In this document: positions 45,847-56,700 of the stretch, piece after piece
Position numbering within the stretch: the stretch's first letter is position 1
How the letters are laid out: the number at the start of each line of letters is the position of its first letter
NCBI GenBank assembly: GCA_019426215.1
Contig: CM033396.1
Coordinates: 32,159,154 to 32,223,153 of the forward strand
Direction of reading: 5' to 3'
DNA: 64,000 bases
From: Buddleja alternifolia
Taxonomy: Eukaryota; Streptophyta; Magnoliopsida; Lamiales; Scrophulariaceae
The notes under the pieces: model-generated
What the model was told of the DNA's origin: nothing
The model's database searches: none
Seen by the model: the letters and a program-made list of their open reading frames with translations, nothing else
Made by a program: the position numbers and the translations under genes

Positions 45847-45926
<80 letters not shown>

Positions 45927-46083
45927 GCATTCAAAGAAGATAATTAGCGTTTAATTTAAGACGTGAACCACCAAATAGCATATCGAACGCAGGGGTTGAA
46001 AGATAATCTCAAGTTATAGATTATCACGGGGTCAGAGCGAATAATCGGATCTACCTCATTCATATTTATTTTATCGCGAAACA
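45331..46083 (+). repeat. Tat 5' LTR
   Basis: 753 bp, TGTTTAT...ACA. Contains an expanded (TTA)n at 45848-45927 that is only about five units in the 3' LTR. Confidence 0.9.
45848..45927. repeat. (TTA)n microsatellite, about 26 units
   Basis: Pure trinucleotide run inside the 5' LTR. Confidence 0.95.
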
Positions 46084-46110
46084 AATTTTTGGCGACCATA
46101 ATGGGAGTCA
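46084..46110 (+). other. Presumed Tat primer-binding region
   Basis: TTTTTGGCGACCATAATGGG directly follows the 5' LTR and has the GGCGACC style seen in Tat and Ogre priming sites. The tRNA partner is not assigned. Confidence 0.45.
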
Positions 46111-46164
46111 TTTTTACAGACGATATCCTAATTGTTCCGAGAATAAAATAAAATATCATAAATA

Positions 46165-48652
46165 ATGTTAGAAGATTTGACCAGAGACAATTTCGGTAAG
46201 TATTGCGATACTCAACCGATATTGAAACACAAGGTCAGAGGGGACAAAATGTATGAACAATTTGCCCGAGTTATGAAACAGACCTTAGTATGTGCTCGAG
46301 AAGATCAAAGAAAAGAGTTCGATGGTCAGTATCGAGCACTGGCTCAAGAGTCTGCCCGAATATTCACAGCAGTTGTACAGGACATTGCTGTAAGTCCTCG
46401 AAATGGGCTCGCTCGAGAAGTCACCCGAGTAATAACAGAATTGGGGGAGATATTTAATCAAACATACGACGTTTTTTCGAGCATGATAAATTCCACAAGT
46501 AGTTTTAGCACTCGAGCCCTTAATTAATAAACATAATGTTTTCATAGAAAAAGTTTCCCAGTTAGTGTCAGTTGAACAAAGGACTCAAAGTAGATATATT
46601 AACCCTAATGAGATCCCATTAGGTTACCCTCGAGAACCTCGACCTCGAAATAGTCAATTCGAAGTCGGTCAAACTTCGATTTCTGTACCTCTCAAAGAAC
46701 AGAATAATATGAATCATCAAATATAAATTCGAATTATAACCAAACTCCACATCTCAATTTACAAAATGTAAATTCAAACCAATTTAGTTCTCAACCTGTG
46801 AGGCCTAATTTACCTATACCACCAAGTGGTCAGGGAAAAATGCCAACGGGATATTCCCCAAATGTTAATTTTGGATATTTCGAACCAAATATCGATTTTG
46901 TTCAAGGGCAATATGCCGAGGGACAAAACCAACAGCAAGGTCCAAATGTTGGTTTTGCTCAAGGGTAATATGCTGGGGGCAAAACCAACAGCACGGTCAA
47001 AATTACCCAGGAGTTTCAAACCCGGGAGTTGCAAGCATCCCTTTTAACACAGGAAACCAAAATGTTCCTGGTTTCCAAACCAATCAAACCCCCCCCCCTT
47101 TTGTGCCAAATAACGTTCAAATCCCATATGTTGGGGGGCAAGCTATACCCAACATTTATATGGGGGTAACTTGGGACCACAAGTCCAAGACCATTTACAG
47201 AATCAAGTCGAATTGGCTATAGAAAGGATGTATGGTCCGGGTTTTAGAAGAGACCAACGTTTAATTCCAGGAAAACCTTACCCTGACTGGGTAGACCGAA
47301 ATTTTCCTTTCCCACGAACATATAAAATTCCAATTTTTAGATTGTTTTCAGGGGATGATAATGTGTCAGCGTTGGAATATTTATCTAGATTTACCTACCA
47401 ATGTCGAGAGGCAGCCGATCAAGAATACCTCAAATTAAGATTGTTCTCTAGTTCTTTAACTGGTTCAGCTTTTAATTGGTATATTAATCTGCCACCTAAC
47501 TCGATACATACTTGGGATGAAATGCAATTTCAATTCCAAAACCATTTTTCCCGAACTGACCCAGGGATATTAATGAGTGATCTGGCAAAGATCAGGCAAA
47601 ATACTGGGGAGTCGATAGAAGAATTCTTAACACGATTTAAAAAGGCTAGGGTTAAGTGTCATTTAAATATCTCAAAGTCTAAGTTTGTTCAATTAGCTCA
47701 GCAGAATATGTCCTTCGAGTGTAGGATAAAGTTCGATGGGATGGTATTTCTTGATTTTATAAGCTTAGCTAAAAAACACAAAAAGATACGAAAATATGTT
47801 AAAAGAAGAAAGTTTAAGAAAACATCAGGGCTTTAATACTTTCGAAGTAGGAGTCCCATGGGCATTCGAAGAGGCCTATGAAATCGACTTAGCAGAGTTC
47901 ATAAAAGGACCTCTTTTCCAATGTGGGGCCCTTGAAAAGAAAGAATGTGTAGCTACTGGATCTTTACAATCGAAAAAAGAAAAGAAGTATACGTTCGATG
48001 TACAGAAAACAGAACAAATTTTTGATTAATTGTTGGCTAATAAAAAACATAAGTTTAAAGGAAAACATTGAATCCCATCAAAAGCAAAAATCAAAGGCAA
48101 GCCATACTGTAAATAGCATAACACCTTCTTACACGAAACTAATGAATGTATCATGTTCCGAAATTTAATACAAGAAAAATTAGACTCGTAGGAAATTATT
48201 TTCCACGATAGTCAAAAAACGAATATCGATGAAGATTCATTTCCCGTCTTAAATTTTGAAATAAACACTGTTGCGATTGACCATACTGAAACTTGGATCT
48301 GCAGGTTTCTAGGGAAGCTAAGTTGGCGAATCGAACGTTCAATAGGCTGATAGATGAAGGAATATTGATCTTTCCCAAAGTGAAATATGAGGGAGTCGAG
48401 AACATGTGCAGATGGCATATGAATACTATGCACACCACCGACCAGTGCCAAATATTCAGCCGTTTCATAGAAAAACAACTCGCAAGGGGGACAATAATAT
48501 TGTCGGGGATTGAAAAAAGAGTCCTCGATTTCGACCAAGATGGAAAGCTGAAGGAAAAAGAGTCAGAAATCGAACCGATATCACGGGCTAGAACGAGTGA
48601 TGAAAAGACGTACAAGGAAGCATTCGAGACGAAAGTTGTGATACCCCCCTAA
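46165..48652 (+). pseudogene. Tat gag polyprotein remnant
   Basis: The N-terminal helical part at 46165-46527 (LTRDNFGKYCDT...) is followed by a Pro/Asn/Gln-rich low-complexity stretch in shifting frames. The Retrotrans_gag domain lies at 47171-47836 (ALEYLSRFTYQCREA, LKLRLFSSSLTGSAFNWY, SIEEFLTRFKKARVKCH). A C-terminal part at 48293-48652 includes RWHMNTMHTTDQC, of the type seen in Tat gag. At least four frame breaks separate them. Gag would form virus-like particles. Confidence 0.82.
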
Positions 48653-49030
48653 AGTGACGGGGAATCTAGTGAAGTTGCAAAAAGCACTTTGTGCTAACTG
48701 CTCAGATATTTTTCACTTCGAACTGGTGAGGTTTCAGGTAATCTCGAATGACCCAAATTTGGTTCCAGCGTATCAGCGAGACTGGAACAAAAGACAAAGA
48801 CACGTGACCAGTAACCAATTCCTTGGGCCAATGCCTTACAATAAGCATTTTCGAGAAAAGGGAGGAAAAGGTTTTGGGAGGTTTACACAAGCCAGCAGAG
48901 ATTCGCCCTTTAGCCGTTTGGGCGGAGGCAATGATCAATTCAAAAAAAAGAGGGATAACCACCCGAAGTTATCGCACAACATATTGCTTATTCTCGAGCT
49001 GTAGTGGAAATGGAAATGCAATAAGAAGCT

Positions 49031-49510
49031 GTGATAGCTAATCTTCGAATCGAAGAAGAATCTTTAAGCAAAGGTTTGTTGAAAGCAAAAGTAGGTGAGA
49101 AAACAGAACAGAACGATGAGTTTGAGAGAGACATGGATCAACTCAGTGATCAAATGAGGGAAGCGGGTTTGAAAGGAAAGGAAACAAAAATAGAGGACGA
49201 TGATAATCTCAGTGACTTCAAATCCGAGGATGATTTGGGTATACTGTTGGGAGATGCACTGCATGAGGAGTCAATAAATGAAGTTGAATTGAAAGTGAAG
49301 GAGGCATCTGTGAAAAGGGCCTTACGATTCGAAGAGTATAAGGACGTAGATATGGTGACCATATTGCCAGCAGCATTTGCCACTGATGAAGAAGAGAAGG
49401 ATATAGAGGAAGAAACGCTCGAGGTGATGACTACCCCAGAAGAAGGTAATCCTTTCTGTTTTGAAATTTCCAGTCATAAATCATTCGAAGATGACATTGA
49501 GAATGAATAA
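49031..49510 (+). pseudogene. Acidic linker between gag and protease
   Basis: 159 residues, strongly acidic, containing VDMVTILPAAFATDEEE. This corresponds to the segment ahead of the protease in Tat elements. No catalytic motif. Confidence 0.55.
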
Positions 49511-49579
49511 TTGATAAAATGGTTATTTTTGAAAGAAAAAATTAATAACAATCACATGAAACCGTTGTTCATGGAGGCC

Positions 49580-50095
49580 GAATTGAAGGCTTCACATTTA
49601 GTAAAGTTTTGATAGATAATGGTGCTACTGTTAATATTTTACCCAAAAAGAACATTGACAAAATTAGGAAAAAATTCAAAATATTTAGTAGCTGCTGACG
49701 TAGCAGTTTATGGTTTCTCGGGGTAAGCAACTAAAGTTCTAGGAGTTCGGCCTTGTCGAGTAAAAATTGGAACCCATAGTTCTTTTTCGGCATTTTTTGT
49801 GGTGAAAACGAATTCTTCATCATTTAATGCATTATTAGGAAGAGATTGGATACATCAAAATTATTGTATCCCTTCAACTTTACATCAGGTTTTGATTTGC
49901 TGGAATCGCCATAAGTTCGAAGTGGTTAAGGCTGAAAAGAATTATTACTTTATCAATACTCAAATTGTGAATACCAGGTACCAAGCCGGAATGCTCGGGG
50001 AAGAAGGAAATTTGAATCCAGGACGCTCAGTCATCAAAAAGGCGGGGCAGGAAGATGAAAAAAGAACTACCGAAGAAAGCGAAATTTAAGACCAG
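49580..50095 (+). pseudogene. Tat aspartic protease remnant
   Basis: VLIDNGATVNILPKK (about 49603-49650) aligns with the protease active site, where D-N-G-A replaces the usual D-S/T-G-A. FNALLGRDWIH (49820-49855) is the C-terminal hydrophobic motif. A frame change separates the two. Confidence 0.7.
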
Positions 50096-50184
50096 TTTGT
50101 GATCGAGATAGGCGCAAAGTTAGCTCGAGTCAAATTAGGGCAGTGTTAGAAATGCTTAGTTTAAACAGTTTGTTTTTTGATTAA

Positions 50185-51834
50185 ATGATGGACGAGGTTG
50201 AACGAAATGATGTAATTCACAATGTTTTTAGAAAGTTAATTATCGAAAGAATTAACTCAAAATTATTGGATTATTGCGATAACCATTTCGAACAATTCAA
50301 TGCGAGCTCGAGCCCAAATGCGGTCGAACATCGGGATAACAATATGGATGACATAATTGAACAGGATATTTTAGAACCAGATGAGGATATCAGAAAAGAT
50401 ATCCAAGATCCTTTAGAGGAAACTAATCTTGGAACTATTGAAAATCCAAAAATGACTTACATAAGTTCAAAATTGAAACAAAAGGAGAAGGAAGAATTAA
50501 TCGAAATATTGCATCAGTTCAAAGATTGCTTTGCCTGGGCACATCACGAATGCCGGGAGTCGATATGGCCATAGCCCGACACGAACTACCAATTAAACCT
50601 GGTTTTAAACCAGTAATACAAGCACCACGTCGATTATCGCCCGATTTAATGGGCGCAATCAAAGATGAAATAGAGAAATTAATTAAAGCTAAGTTTATCA
50701 GACCGGCTAGGTATGTCGAGTGGCTAGAAAATATTGTTCCGGTGATTAAAAATAATGGCAAAGTGCGGGTCTGTATCAATTTTAGAGACCTAAATAAAGC
50801 TACGCCAAAAGATGAATACCCGATGCCAATGACAGATGTTTTAATTGATGCAGCTGCTAGATACAAAGTGATGTCCTTTATGGATGGATACTCGGGATAT
50901 TATCAATTGAAGATTTCCGAAATAGACAGGAATAAGACAGCATTCCAATGTCCAGGTTTTATAGAAACTTTCGAATGTATAGTCATGCCTTTCGGTTTGA
51001 AGAATGCCGGGGCGACATATCAAAGTATCATGAATTACATGTTTATTGATCTTATTGGCAAATCGTTATAAGTATATATTGATGATATCGTAGTCAAAGC
51101 ACAAACACATCAGGAGCATTTAAAATCATTAGTTGAAGTCTTTCAACGAATGAGGCATTTTAATTTAAAAATTAACCCTTTGAAGTGTGCTTTCGGTGTA
51201 GACGCAGGAAATTTTTTGGGATTTCTGATCCACAATCGAGGCATTGAGGTGGATAGAAACAAAGACAAAGCTATTTTGGAAGCCAAATCCCGAGGAAATA
51301 AAAAAGAATTACAACGTTTCTTAGGACAAGTCAATTTCCTAAAGAGATTCATAGCTAATTTGGCTGGGAAAACAGAAGTATTCTCACCCCTCTTACGTCT
51401 GAAAGAAGAGGATGAGTTTGTTTGGGAAGGAAAACAGGAAGAAGAATTTACAACCATCAAGAAATATTTGACTCAGCCTCCAGTATTAATTTCCCCTCAA
51501 AAGGGAAAGAAGTTGAGACTTTATATACCGACAGCTGACTGCTCGATTGGTTGTCTCCTAGTACAAGAAAATGATAGAGGTTACGAACAGACCGTATTTT
51601 ATCTAAGTAGATTATTGAAAGATGCTGAGGAAAGATACACTTCAATCGAAAAGTGGTATCTTAGTCTCTATTTTGCATCGGTTAAATTAAGACACTATTT
51701 TGCTACATATTCTATCGAGGTGGTGTCCCCAACCGATGTTATTAAATTTATGATTAATCAACCACTGGTGAAAGGTCGTTTAAGTAAATGGAGCCTTTAT
51801 TTGCTTCAGTTTGACTTAGCCTATGTCCCTTAAA
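50185..51834 (+). pseudogene. Tat reverse transcriptase and RNase H remnant
   Basis: The pre-RT segment (HQFKDCFAWAHHE) ends in one frame and RT begins in another (MPGVDMAIARHELPIK). RT motifs follow: KVRVCINFRDLNKATPKDEYP, SFMDGYSGYYQL and MPFGLKNAGATY. TAA at 51069-51071 stands where Glu normally precedes the catalytic YIDD. YIDD itself is intact, and the thumb and RNase H (IPTADCSIGCLLVQEN) run on to a stop at 51832-51834. Would copy element RNA into DNA if intact. Confidence 0.9.
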
Positions 51835-51839
51835 AAGCC

Positions 51840-52572
51840 GTGAAAGGGCAGGTGTTGGCTGATTTCTTAGCTGATCATCCTCCGATGAATGAAAATAAGC
51901 TAGGAAGACCCAAAATCGAATTTATAAATATAGTTCCTTGGACTTTATACATCGATGGGTCGAGTACTCGAGACAGTGCCGAAATAGGGATATATATCAT
52001 ATCTCCATCAAAATTAATTACCAAAATGTATGCAAAGATCCAAGGAGATTGTACAAACAATAGAGCAGAATACGAAGCTCTTATCCTAGGTTTAGAGGTA
52101 TTACTTGATATGGGTGCTAAGGACATTGAAGTAAAGGGAGACTCCCCAATTAATTATAAATCAGGTGAAAGGGACGTTCAAATGCGTAAGCCCATTATCA
52201 ATAGCCTCCTACGCTCGAGTGCATGAATTAATTAAACTTTTCGAATCGGTAAAAATCACTTATGCGCCAAGCGAAAAGAACCAAATATCCAATGAATTAG
52301 CTCAGTTGGCGTCAAGATATAAAATTGTTCCTGATATGCTTGGATCGACTATTCAACTCGAACCTAGGATTTTGTTGTCTTTTGAACAAAAGGCACTGCA
52401 GATAAACAAAATTGATATTTTGAAAGAAAAACAGGATTGGCGCATCGAAATCATTGATAATCTAAAAAACCCGGCTAAAGGAGAGTTTTCGAATAGATTA
52501 AAGTTAATGGCTCATCATTATTTTTATGATGGGCAAGAGCTATATAGAAAAGACTCTCTAGGGTTTTATTAA
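51840..52572 (+). pseudogene. Second (archaeal-type) RNase H of the Tat element
   Basis: WTLYIDGSSTRDSAEIGIYI, NNRAEYEALILGLEVLLDMG and VKGDSP are the catalytic blocks of the additional RNase H characteristic of Tat and Ogre elements. The C-terminal part (ISNELAQLASRYK) lies in another frame, showing a shift near 52165-52226. Confidence 0.85.
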
Positions 52573-52604
52573 AATGTCTAGATTTAGAAGATGCCTTAGT
52601 TATA

Positions 52605-53752
52605 ATGGCAGAGATGCATGAAGGAATATGTGGGGCACATCAGGCCGACCAAAAAATGAGATGGCTAATACACAGATACGGATTTTATTGGCCTACGGTT
52701 CTACGAGACTGCATAAGTTATGCTAAAGGCTGTAGATTGTGTCAGAGATTTGACAAAATGTTGAGGCAACCCACAATCGAATTAAATTCTATTGTAAAAC
52801 CATGGTCATTCCGAGGATGGGCTATGGATATAATTGGTGAAATCAAACCAGCCTCTTCTAAAAAGCATAGCTACATTTTAGTAGCAACGGATTATTTTAC
52901 AAAATGGGTTGAAGCTAAAGCTTTCGAGAGCATCAATTCGAAACAAGTGGCCGAATTCATTAAAAAAATATTATTACTAGATTTGGGATCCCTGAGTCTA
53001 TAACATTCGTTCAGGCTAAAGTTTTTAATAGCATAGAGATCCTCGAATTCTTGAATCAATTTGGAATAAAATTATTAAGTTCAACACCATATTATGCCCA
53101 AGCAAACGGGCAGGCCGAATCATCAAATAAATGGATTAAAGGCTGTATTTCGAAAATGATAAGCAATAACCCTAGGGACTGGCACGAACAGTTAATTGAT
53201 ACACTGTGGGCCCCTGAGAACAATAAAAAAAACAGCTTAGGTATGTCCCCTTTTCAATTAGTATATGGCCATGAAGCTGCTATTCCGATGGAAATCAACA
53301 TTAAATCTAGAAGGATTCTAGAACAAGCACGACTTACAGCCAAAGAATATGTTGAAAATATGAACATCGAGAAATTAGATCATGAAATACTACAAGTGAG
53401 TGCTTTGCAGCAGATTGAACTTCAGAAGAAGAAGTTTGAAAAAAGCTATAATAAAAAAGTAAAAGTGAGGTCTTTCGAAAGTGAAGACTTAGTCTGGAAA
53501 ATAATCTTGCCAGAAAGATCAAAAGACCATTTTTATGGAACATAGTTGCCTAAGTGGGAAGGACCGTTTCGGATTTCAAATAAGTTATCAGGAAATTCGT
53601 TTAAACTACGATATTTGGATGAAGTCGAATACGGAAGAGCGTTGAATGCACAATACTTAAAAAAATATACACCAAGTATATGGAAAGAAAATGAGGCAAT
53701 AATATTCGAAAGATTGCCCGAAATCGGTAACAACTTCTTACATCAAAAATAA
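52605..53752 (+). pseudogene. Tat integrase remnant
   Basis: HHCC zinc-binding domain (MHEGICGAHQADQK...CRLCQRFDK), then the first catalytic Asp in WAMDIIGEIKP. A frameshift near 52990 precedes GIPESIT. The second catalytic Asp is replaced by Val (ITFVQAKVFNS for the usual TTDxGxxF). The Glu block NGQAESSNKWIK is intact. The C-terminal PKWEGPFRISNKLSGNSF follows after a stop at 53543-53545. Confidence 0.88.
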
Positions 53753-53786
53753 TAGTGTAAAAGAAAATACATCACTAGAAAATACC

Positions 53787-56700
53787 CTAGAACTGAATAA
53801 AATGTAAAGAGTTAACTAATACATCAAGGGTCGAATCAAAAGCATCCCTTTCGAGCAAAGCTGGCCTGGCAACTTCTTCGAGCTCATGGGATAACTGAGC
53901 GATCTGGTCACTAAAGGCTATGATATCTCCTTCGACTTGATCAACCAAATTGTCAAGTTGATCCCTTTCGTCTTGAAGGTCAGCGATTTGAGCATCTAGA
54001 GCAGCAGTTTGAGCCAAGTAATCTGCCCGAGTATTCTCCAAAGCTGGAGCCTGATTTTGAAGCTGGATTATCTGCTGAGAATGCTCAAAGGGCATCTCCT
54101 GTTCTAAGGGATTAATTCCCTAGTTAATGAAATCGTGAAGATTGGCGAGGCAGGTTTCGTACACCTGACGGGCTGTTCGAAACATAGGTAGCCATGGCTC
54201 AGCCACTCTCGAATGTGCCTCGTCAAGAAGGAAACGAAGCCTCCTCAGCAAAGTAAGGTCATTAGGTTGATGCCTAATGTTATGGAGTGCCTCTGTTAAA
54301 TCAATCCTGGGAAATACAGGAGGCGCAGCATCCCCTAAAAGAATCAAAATAATATCATAAGTAAAGAGTCAAAATTTATGCATGAAATTAGAAGAAAAAA
54401 ATGAAATACTTACCTTCGAGTGGGGCAAGAGTTGTGGAAACCACCAAACTCGAAGGAGATGGATCCAAGCCTGGCTCAATCAAAAAAGCCAAGGTCTGAT
54501 CATGCTCGAGTTCTTCGATCTGGGCTGATGGGGCAGTAATTCAAGAAGGGCCAGATGGAGTCTGAAAATGAACACTTCCTAATAGGTTCACTTCGAGGCC
54601 ACTCAGGTGTTAGAGTTAGTGCCCGACGCACCAATTATTGGGCGCCATTCTTTGTAATAGTAACTCTAGAGTTGAACAATCATTTTCTTATAAATAAAGT
54701 CAATCTCTTTTTTATGTGTGGCATGTCTTTATTCTTGAATTAGTTTTTACTTTGGCTTAGAATAAAGTCCCGAAGGATCACACATAGCTATGGGACATCA
54801 TTGCACATTGGGTGTGGCAATGATGGAATATGTTTCGAAGGCTGTGATCTTTAAACATTGTTCCAAGTCGTGAAAGGGTTCATCGAGATAAAGGGATATC
54901 GATGCAACCCAAAAAACTTGCTAATATAATGCATACTCTGGTAGAAGTGTATCTCGTTCCATAGATACTGGCACGGTGAAAGTCAATGCATATATAAGGG
55001 TTGCCATTGTGTAATGGGCGAACTGAACAACCTCATGGAAGTTCCTGGAATGGATTCCCAGTCGAATGTGGAACTTCCAGTGGTCTTGTAGTATAAGAGT
55101 AATCCTTATGTACCTACGATTCCATTGGATGTCTTATGCGTAACCGCGCATGTTCTTGATTTGTTACATGATCACTTTAGATGATCGAATATGGGCAAAC
55201 TCAGACATGCACGTCTTACATAGTAAGGCACGTGAGAATCAAGAGGAATCTATCTCTAACATTAGCCAGTCGGTTAATCTCCTATGGTTACATAGTGAAT
55301 CGACTTAAGGAATCTTCGGCCGAAGTATGATATCTAAAGAGGCGTAGGGTTTCCTCGTTTAGATAGTCGAAGTCGATTTCACATAACGTGGGAAACATAG
55401 TATTGAATTAATAGAGCTTCGACCTTAGCCAATGCTTTATATTCAATCGGGAGATTAGATAGAGAGATCTTACTTATGCGAGGATCAAGATCGCAAAAGG
55501 CGTATCTTTACTTTCGTTTTATCTGGGTCTTCGGGACCCTATGCTAGGTGGGCAACCGCGATTTGTAAGTGTCGAGAATTAGCTTGGTGACTAATTCGAG
55601 GTTTGATTAAATCAAAGGATTGATTTAATCTAGTACTTTCCATTTTAGGAAGATACACTAGCACTGTGGGAATGTGTACTTACTACTAGATAGAAACGAG
55701 CCTAAGGGGTCACACACTAACTCGAGAGAGTCACTGCTTGAATAGATGTGATTAATCAATTTCGAGGAAATTGAGGGACTTAGGAAAGTTTAGTACGTTC
55801 CTAATATGGAATATAAATTAATTGAAGGATTCAATTAATTTTACTCTTTTAATTAATCTTGTAGAATTTAATTAAATTAATGGACTTAGTAGAGTCCAAG
55901 TATTTTATTTAATTGGGTCCCAAGTTAAATAAATAAATGTTGAAATTATTTAGTTGGATTTAATTTGACTTGTATTTAATTGATGGGTTGCACCTATAAT
56001 TAAATTGAGAAGTCAAAATTAAATCCTAAAGTTCAATTAAATGGAGTTGACCGATTTGTGAGTGTAAATAAGGGAGGGGGGCAATTTCATGTGTGGTGGA
56101 AGAGGAAAAGAGTTTTTCCCTCCTCCAAGTCTTCATAGGATAAAGATTACTAGAGAGTTTGGGAGAAAGGAAGTTTCCTTTTCCTAATAGGACTCTAGGT
56201 AATCTTCACCTATAAATAAGAGATGAAGGAGGCTAAAATAGATGATGAAAAAGCTAAAGAATCCGCCCCCTCTCTTAGACCTAAAATCGGTCACCTCTCT
56301 CCTCTTTCCAACAAGACGTCGTTCTATTCATGTGTTGAATTAAACGACTTAGAAAATATTCCTACCTTTCACATAATCAAGCCTAAGTTAAATTTAGAAT
56401 CGTTTTGATGTCTAACACGCAAGGCAAGACGATTGGTGACTTGAACGAGGTGTGGATACATCTTAGAGGTGCGACGATTGGAGCACTCTAAACGGGGAGA
56501 TACGAAAAACGACGGGTAATTTCTCACCCAAGGGAAATTGTGTGGATTTGCACCACAGGGTTGCTGAGATCCAAAGTACGAGGTGAAACGAAATTTTCGA
56601 AAGGCATAATTTCGTTTACCTCCTTATCAAATTCGATCGAACCAATTCCATATTCTTGTTTTCGGGTGGTTGTATGTTTACTTTTGTAAAATTTTAATTT

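Noticed and set aside
45772..45954. ORF with a long poly-leucine run
   Set aside because: Translation of the (TTA)n microsatellite in the Tat LTR.
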